Source: DASUUI01 sp964577965 (GTDB lineage Bacteria > Gemmatimonadota > Gemmatimonadetes > Gemmatimonadales > Gemmatimonadaceae). From it: 20,311 nt of DNA. Shown piece after piece: positions 15,864 through 20,311 of the stretch (its first letter is position 1; each line of letters opens with the position of its first letter). The translations under genes were made by a program, and so were the position numbers. The notes below the pieces were generated by a model. That model was not told where the DNA came from. It did no database searches and saw only the letters and a program-made list of their open reading frames with translations. The stretch lies in NCBI GenBank assembly GCA_964577965.1, contig CAZOAT010000041.1:1-20311 (forward strand), given 5' to 3'.

Positions 15864-17027
15864 TCAGCGGGGATTCCCGACGGACACGGAATCCCCGGGC
15901 ACTGAATCGGCTGACGGCCGGAATTCGATCGGCAGATGGACCACCTGCCGCACTGCCCGCCCCTGGTGGACGGCCGGACTGAAACGCGCACTGGGCAGGA
16001 CCGCCCGCGCCGCGGCGGCGAACGCCCCGTCCGTCGCGGAGACCGTGGTAACCGTGCCCGTTTCGACTTCGCCACGCTCGTTCACGACAAACTCGAGGAG
16101 GACGCGCCCGCTGGTTCCCTGCCGCCAGTGAACCTCCGGGTACAGGGGTGCCACAGCTCCCACGAGCTGTGCGGGCTCATCCACTGCATCGGGAGAGTGC
16201 ACCGAACCCGCCTCGACCATGGAGCGGACATCGCCTCCGGACGCTGCTCCCCTGGCGACATTTCTGGGCCGGGCTGGCCGGGACCAGAGGGCGACGAGGC
16301 CGCAGGCCAGCGACCCGCGGCCAGCGCCCAGTTCGTGCGGCACGGTGGAAGAACTCGAATACACTTCGACGGCTTCGAATGAGGCCAGGTCGAGCATGTC
16401 CAGATCAAACGCCCCAGCGGTTGCGGGCGTACCGTCTATCACTATGAGCGCATTACAGTTACCCCGCATGCTCACGGTTCGGCCGGCGCCGGGGATCGGC
16501 CTGATGCGGACCCCCGGGATCTCCCGCAGGACGTCCGCAAGCCGGTGGCTCTTCTGGTCCAGCTGCTCCCGGGTGTAGAAGTAGCCGGCCCCGCGCTGCC
16601 GACGGCTGTTGAAGCCCGCCAGCCGGCTGTCGAACACTTCCCGGCGCTCAGTCACGGTGATGGGAGTCAATGAGTACGGGATTGCAGCGAGCGTGACCGC
16701 CATCGTCGCCGCGGCGTTGGGCGCCACCCGAACCTCCAGCATGCGGGGGGCATAGCCCAGCCGGCGTACCTGAACCTGGACGTCTCCCGCGGCCAGGCGC
16801 GTAAACCGGAACGCACCGGCGGTGTCAGTGTGGGCGCGGGTGCTGGTTCCGACCAGCGACACCTCGGCGCCTGCGATACGACTGCCCGCCGAGTCGGTCA
16901 CGGTGCCGCTGAGCGCCCCGCGCGCCTGCGCCTCCGCCGGCGAGAGCGGGTGACCGAGCAAAATGGCGAAAACCGCAGCTCCCCAGGACACCTTTGCAAC
17001 CTGACCAGCGCACTTCATCATCATCAT
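15864..17027 (-). CDS. Secreted chimera 2: carboxypeptidase-regulatory domain + TonB-receptor plug + TonB C-terminal domain
   Basis: Same plan as chimera 1. Counting from the last of six tandem ATGs (17018), it has 384 residues: signal peptide 1-30 (cleavage after AEA), carboxypeptidase-regulatory-like domain about 34-112, TonB-box-like LTPITV (117-122), plug about 145-247 (YFYTREQLD, LREIPGVRIR, SMRGNCNALIVIDG, LACGLVALWSR), TonB C-terminal domain about 283-367 (Tyr293-Pro294, VVNERGEVETG, ARFSPA, HLPIEF). Cys188 and Cys239 have the same 51-residue spacing as in chimera 1. No barrel, no membrane anchor besides the signal, no Pro-rich spacer. GAGGAG abuts the ATG run, so initiation is most likely at the third ATG (17027), with neighbours possible. 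It precedes SusC2 as chimera 1 precedes SusC1. Its job in TonB coupling is inferred. Confidence 0.8.
   Translation of the reverse strand: MMMMKCAGQVAKVSWGAAVFAILLGHPLSPAEAQARGALSGTVTDSAGSRIAGAEVSLVGTSTRAHTDTAGAFRFTRLAAGDVQVQVRRLGYAPRMLEVRVAPNAAATMAVTLAAIPYSLTPITVTERREVFDSRLAGFNSRRQRGAGYFYTREQLDQKSHRLADVLREIPGVRIRPIPGAGRTVSMRGNCNALIVIDGTPATAGAFDLDMLDLASFEAVEVYSSSSTVPHELGAGRGSLACGLVALWSRPARPRNVARGAASGGDVRSMVEAGSVHSPDAVDEPAQLVGAVAPLYPEVHWRQGTSGRVLLEFVVNERGEVETGTVTTVSATDGAFAAAARAVLPSARFSPAVHQGRAVRQVVHLPIEFRPSADSVPGDSVSVGNPR
15868..15897 (-). other. 10-bp perfect hairpin in the last codons of chimera 2
   Basis: CGGGGATTCC (15868-15877) and GGAATCCCCG (15888-15897) are perfect complements over a 10-base loop. 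The stem lies inside the final eleven codons of the gene. No U-tract follows. It may protect the 3' end of the message or be a pause site; a by-product of coding is possible. Confidence 0.45.
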
Positions 17028-17033
17028 CATCAT
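17016..17033 (-). repeat. Six tandem ATG start codons
   Basis: On the minus strand GAGGAG is followed immediately by six ATG codons in a row (17033 down to 17016) and then AAG. All are in the reading frame of chimera 2. With normal 5-9 base spacing the third or fourth ATG fits the ribosome site best, and all give nearly the same signal peptide. Confidence 0.85.
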
Positions 17034-17155
17034 CTCCTCAACCAACAGACCGCGAGGCCGCCACCGGCCAGAATGGCGGTGCCGCGCCCCCGATACATGG
17101 GGAGAGAAGCGGCCGGGGTCAACCTCCGCTCGCTCCGAACCGCGCTGCGGAACCA

Positions 17156-19030
17156 TCACGGGCCCATGCCCAGCGCGCTGAGCAGCTCAGGGAGCGCGGG
17201 ATTACGGGGATCGAGCTGCCGCAGCCGCTGAGCACTGCGCCGGGCAGCAACGACGTTCCCCGCCATCACCTGGGCGACAGCCAGACGGTACAGGAGCTCG
17301 CCGTTGAGCGGCTGCATCCGCGACGCACGCGTGTACCACCCGACTGCCTCGGCGAATGATCGCCGCTGCGATGCGCTCTGACCGAGAGCAACGAAGATCC
17401 GGGGCGACTCGCCGAGCGCGAGCGCGGCGTACAGCTCCGCCTCGCTTTCCTCGACACGACCGGCCGCGAGAAGCGCTTCGGCCAGGAGCACGCGCGGCTC
17501 CTGGAACAGCGGGGCATCGCGTGCAAGACCGCGATACTCCGCGGCGGCCGAATCGGGCAGACTCCGACTCATATAGTGTTGAGCCAGCGCGACCTTGCCC
17601 CGCTCCCACAGCTCGCCGCGCGACACCTCAAAGGCGATGCTGTCCAGCGCGTCAACCGGCCGGAACTCAGCCCTGTAATCCCGCTGCCGATCCAGCGGCA
17701 CGAAAGGCCAACGGGAGGTGATCGTTCGAACGATATGCGCGGCCACGCGCTCGTCGAACTCGGTAAGCGCCAATCGCTGCTCCACCAGTCGCCAGTCGGG
17801 AAGACTGTCGGCGCTCCCGGCTCGATCGAGCAACCCCGCCGCACGAAGCTCGTGAAAGAAGGCACGGGCTATCACTGCATACCCTGCCCGGTTCGGATGC
17901 ACGTGTTCGAGGAAGAGCGCGGCGCCGGGAATCCCGGCGGGCGAGGCTGCGGCCAGCGATTCGGCGACCGGTACGTAGCGGGCATGGGATTCGTCGGCGA
18001 GCCGGCGAATGACATCGTTCAACGCCGATGGAGCGCGGAACCGCACCACATCGAGATCGCGGGCACGCTCGAAGAGCTCGCGCGCCGCTGCGGTGTCGCC
18101 TGCGCCCAGGGCCGTCCTGGCGGCCGCAAAAACCTCTGCGGCGCCACCTGCCGCGGCATTGGGCTCAGCGGAAAACGGTGCCTGGTCGACGAGGTTGCTC
18201 GCGACGCTGGCGATGAAAACCTGGATGTCGCGAGCACGCAGATGCTGAACGAGACGACCGACGTTGCCCTCGAACTGCTCGAGGCCGGCCTCGAAAACGG
18301 GACCGCCGTATGCGATACGCTGATCGCGCGCCAGCAGTTCCATCAGGCTGGGCACATCATCACCGGTGGCGTCCGGCGAGCGGAGGCCCCCCCCGAAAGC
18401 GCTCCTCAGCAGCCAGACCGTTCGGATGCGCAGCGCCCTGAGGTACATCCGGACCATCTGCGGCCTGAACGTCGCCAGCCGCTGCGCGGATCCAGCACCG
18501 AGTGCGCCGTAGTACTCGTTGTGACCCGCGTAAATGAGCACCGCGTGCGGCCGCTGTTCCGCGACTTCGCGCGCCATGTCCCACATCGCGTAACTGTTCG
18601 TGGCCGCGATTCCGAGGTTCACGACCTCGACGGAATCGCCCGGCGGAAGAACCATTCGCAGTGCCTCCCGCAGATATCTCGGGAACGCACCGTTCCGTGG
18701 AAAGGGAAATCCGGCCGCTGAGGATTCGCCGAGCACCACGACGCGGAGCGTGGCACCGCTGCCAGCTGCGAACGGCTCCTGCATCGGTCGAGGCGGTCGG
18801 TCGAGGCCGACAAACCAGCGTGTCCCAACATCGCGGTTGGCGACGAGATGGGACTGCGGAGCGTACGGTGCCGGGATGAAGAGCGGGTACCCCGGAGCCC
18901 GGACGAGCACGCGGAGCGCGAGCTCGACGCCGGCCAGCAGCACAAACGGCGCGAGCAGAGTGAACGCTAGAAAGGCGGCTCTGCGAACGCGACTACCGGC
19001 CGGGCCCGGTGAGCCCCCGTCCTGATTCAT
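17156..19030 (-). CDS. Membrane-anchored SGNH-hydrolase-like protein with C-terminal TPR-like repeats
   Basis: A 624-residue protein with one N-terminal membrane segment (about 17-42). Residues 95-395 look like an SGNH/GDSL hydrolase: VVVLGESSAAGFPF (nucleophile Ser103), Gly140 in VVNLGIAATNSY, YAGHNEYYG (Asn171) and FLEHVHPNRAGYA, where Glu375 and His378 occupy the DxxH position. Such enzymes act on acyl or acetyl esters; the substrate here is unknown. Residues about 445-620 are helical, TPR-like repeats (LLAEALLAAGRVEESEAELY, AVGWYTRAS, LLYRLAVAQVMAGN) that may bind partners. The active domain is predicted outside the cytoplasm. ATG 19030 precedes a charged, then hydrophobic N-terminus; its ribosome site is weak. 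It lies 122 bases before chimera 2 on the same strand, divergent from dnaE; co-transcription with module 2 is possible. Confidence 0.8.
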   Translation of the reverse strand: MNQDGGSPGPAGSRVRRAAFLAFTLLAPFVLLAGVELALRVLVRAPGYPLFIPAPYAPQSHLVANRDVGTRWFVGLDRPPRPMQEPFAAGSGATLRVVVLGESSAAGFPFPRNGAFPRYLREALRMVLPPGDSVEVVNLGIAATNSYAMWDMAREVAEQRPHAVLIYAGHNEYYGALGAGSAQRLATFRPQMVRMYLRALRIRTVWLLRSAFGGGLRSPDATGDDVPSLMELLARDQRIAYGGPVFEAGLEQFEGNVGRLVQHLRARDIQVFIASVASNLVDQAPFSAEPNAAAGGAAEVFAAARTALGAGDTAAARELFERARDLDVVRFRAPSALNDVIRRLADESHARYVPVAESLAAASPAGIPGAALFLEHVHPNRAGYAVIARAFFHELRAAGLLDRAGSADSLPDWRLVEQRLALTEFDERVAAHIVRTITSRWPFVPLDRQRDYRAEFRPVDALDSIAFEVSRGELWERGKVALAQHYMSRSLPDSAAAEYRGLARDAPLFQEPRVLLAEALLAAGRVEESEAELYAALALGESPRIFVALGQSASQRRSFAEAVGWYTRASRMQPLNGELLYRLAVAQVMAGNVVAARRSAQRLRQLDPRNPALPELLSALGMGP

Positions 19031-19083
19031 GGCCGGCTACTGAGCAGGTCGCGAGGCAACGCCCGGGTGCATATCCTTAGAAA
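19031..19083. promoter_or_regulatory. Compact divergent promoter region, SGNH/TPR gene and dnaE
   Basis: Only 53 bases separate the divergent starts at 19030 and 19084. Neither gene has a clear ribosome site. TATCCT at 19072-19077 resembles a -10 box and lies 6 bases before the dnaE GTG, which would fit a leaderless dnaE message, but no good -35 sequence is seen at the right distance. Confidence 0.3.
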
Positions 19084-20311
19084 GTGTCGTTCGTACACCT
19101 TCATTGCCACTCCGAGTACTCGCTGCTGGATGGCGCCAACCGGCTCGAGGACCTCGTGCGGCGGGCGGTCGAGCTGGAGCAGCCGGCGCTCGCCGTAACC
19201 GATCACGGGAACCTGCACGGTGCCTGGGCGTTTCAGGAGCTGGCGAAGAAGGGTGGAATAAAACCGATCATCGGCATGGAAGCGTACGTCGCGCCCGGCG
19301 ACCGACGGGCCCGTGTGCGCCCTGCCCCGAACGCCAAGCCGTACTTCCACCTGGTTCTCCTCGCGCGCGACACTACCGGGTACCGCAACCTCGTAAAGCT
19401 TTCCTCGCTTGCATTCACGGAAGGGTTTTACGCCCGCCCCCGGGTGGACCGCGAACTGCTGGCCAGATACAGCGAGGGGATAGTGGTTTCCTCGGCCTGC
19501 ATGGCGGGCGAGATCGCCACCCATCTGCTGACAGATCAATGGGATGAGGCGCGGGAGACGGCCGCCTGGTATGCCGAGGTCTTCCGGGACCGGTATTACC
19601 TGGAGGTCCAGGCTCACTCGTCCGGCCAACAGGCGCTGCTCAACGAGCGGGTGTTCACCCTGGCGGCCGAACTGGGCCTGCCGGTAGTGGCCACCAACGA
19701 TTCGCATTTCCTCCGGCGTGAGGACCACGATGCGCACGACGTCCTGCTGTGTATCGGACTTGGACGCGATCGCGCCGACCAGGACCGGATGCGGTACGAC
19801 GAGGGCCTGTACTTCAAGAGCGTCGACGAGATGCGCACGCAGTTCGGCGGCCGGCCGGATGTCCTCGAAAACACGGTGAAGATCGCCGAAGAGACGGATA
19901 TCGAATTCTCGAAACGGTACCACGTTCCGTCGTTCCCGCTTCCGGACGGAGTACAGAGCGAGAACGAGCTGCTCATCCGCCTGGCGACCGAGGGGGCCCG
20001 CGAGCGGTACGGCCTGCGGACCACGCCAGAAGGCACGGAAGAACTCCCGCCGGAAGTCGCTGATCGGCTGCGCTACGAGCTGGACGTGATAACGCGCACA
20101 GGGTACGCGGGCTATTTCCTGATCGTGTACGACTTCATCAAGGCGGCTCGCGACCGTGGAATCCCTGTGGGACCGGGCCGCGGTTCCGCCGCCGGCTCCC
20201 TGGTCGCCTACGCGTTGCGCATCACGGATATCTGTCCGCTGCGGTTCGACCTCCTGTTCGAGCGCTTCCTGAACCCGGAACGCGTCTCGATGCCGGACAT
20301 CGACGTGGACT
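19084..20311 (+). CDS. dnaE: DNA polymerase III alpha subunit, 5' part (runs off the window)
   Basis: The first 409 codons of the replicative polymerase subunit. It opens with MSFVHLHCHSEYSLLDG, the PHP-domain start. PHP metal-site candidates are all visible: His7, His9, Asp40, Glu66, His89, Cys139, His178, Asp206 and His208, so this PHP domain looks intact, unlike the degenerate one of E. coli, and could have nuclease activity. The palm domain follows, with GPGRGSAAGSLVAYAL at 363-378 and PDIDVD at 404-409, whose Asp405 and Asp407 match the first two catalytic aspartates; the third lies beyond the window. GTG 19084 is the only sensible start because an in-frame TAG ends one codon before it (19078-19080). 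It is divergent from the SGNH/TPR gene. Confidence 0.95.
   Translation, partial: MSFVHLHCHSEYSLLDGANRLEDLVRRAVELEQPALAVTDHGNLHGAWAFQELAKKGGIKPIIGMEAYVAPGDRRARVRPAPNAKPYFHLVLLARDTTGYRNLVKLSSLAFTEGFYARPRVDRELLARYSEGIVVSSACMAGEIATHLLTDQWDEARETAAWYAEVFRDRYYLEVQAHSSGQQALLNERVFTLAAELGLPVVATNDSHFLRREDHDAHDVLLCIGLGRDRADQDRMRYDEGLYFKSVDEMRTQFGGRPDVLENTVKIAEETDIEFSKRYHVPSFPLPDGVQSENELLIRLATEGARERYGLRTTPEGTEELPPEVADRLRYELDVITRTGYAGYFLIVYDFIKAARDRGIPVGPGRGSAAGSLVAYALRITDICPLRFDLLFERFLNPERVSMPDIDVD

Noticed and set aside
17016..17033. The ATG repeat as a phase-variation switch.
   Set aside because: A trinucleotide repeat does not shift the frame, so gain or loss would not switch the gene off.
19027..19923. 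A 298-codon minus-strand frame over the start of dnaE.
   Set aside because: It overlaps the unmistakable PHP-domain coding sequence of dnaE on the other strand and has no domain of its own.
1..20311. Search for CRISPR arrays, tRNA/rRNA genes, insertion sequences, integrases and toxin-antitoxin pairs.
   Set aside because: No regularly spaced repeats, conserved RNA-gene sequences or transposase motifs were seen by eye. A small or divergent element could be missed without a search.

Overview
The window is GC-rich and most of it is coding. It carries two tandem copies of an outer-membrane uptake locus (SusC/RagA TonB-dependent receptor plus SusD/RagB lipoprotein), several small secreted lipoproteins, a COG4324-type metallopeptidase and the start of dnaE. 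Many TonB plug and carboxypeptidase-regulatory domains, high GC and lineage-style lipoproteins suggest Gemmatimonadota. A high-GC Bacteroidota-like lineage such as Rhodothermota is the main alternative. No tRNA, rRNA, CRISPR array, transposase or integrase was seen.

Layout. At the left edge the last codons of an unidentified plus-strand gene (1-134) converge on a lipoprotein aminopeptidase (138-1208, minus). A long minus-strand unit follows, listed in transcription order: plug/TonB chimera 1 (9510-8332), a 359-base leader, SusC1 (7972-4526), a 17-bp hairpin, SusD1 (4438-2735), a small lipoprotein (2727-2182) and a DUF4397 lipoprotein (2109-1315), with a terminator at 1260-1214. A divergent plus-strand mini-plug lipoprotein (9671-10099) separates this from module 2, also minus strand: an SGNH hydrolase/TPR protein (19030-17156), chimera 2 (about 17027-15864), a structured leader, SusC2 (15625-12497), SusD2 (12468-11002), a hairpin and an Ig-like/PPC lipoprotein (10823-10191). 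The start of dnaE (19084 onward, plus) lies at the right edge.

How the parts fit. SusC and SusD are expected to form a lidded outer-membrane importer driven by TonB, and the small lipoproteins downstream are probably accessories. The most unusual feature is that each SusCD pair is preceded by a secreted chimera with a carboxypeptidase-regulatory domain, a TonB-receptor plug without its barrel, and a TonB C-terminal domain. Both chimeras have two plug cysteines exactly 51 residues apart. With the mini-plug lipoprotein, the window holds five plug or plug-like proteins, only two of which have a barrel. This suggests a periplasmic adaptor, decoy or regulator of TonB coupling; that role is inferred, not shown.

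Regulatory structure is dense: a terminator directly before the aminopeptidase start, hairpins between or after susC and susD, a three-level nested inverted repeat before SusC2, a possible leader peptide before SusC1, and six consecutive ATG codons at the start of chimera 2.
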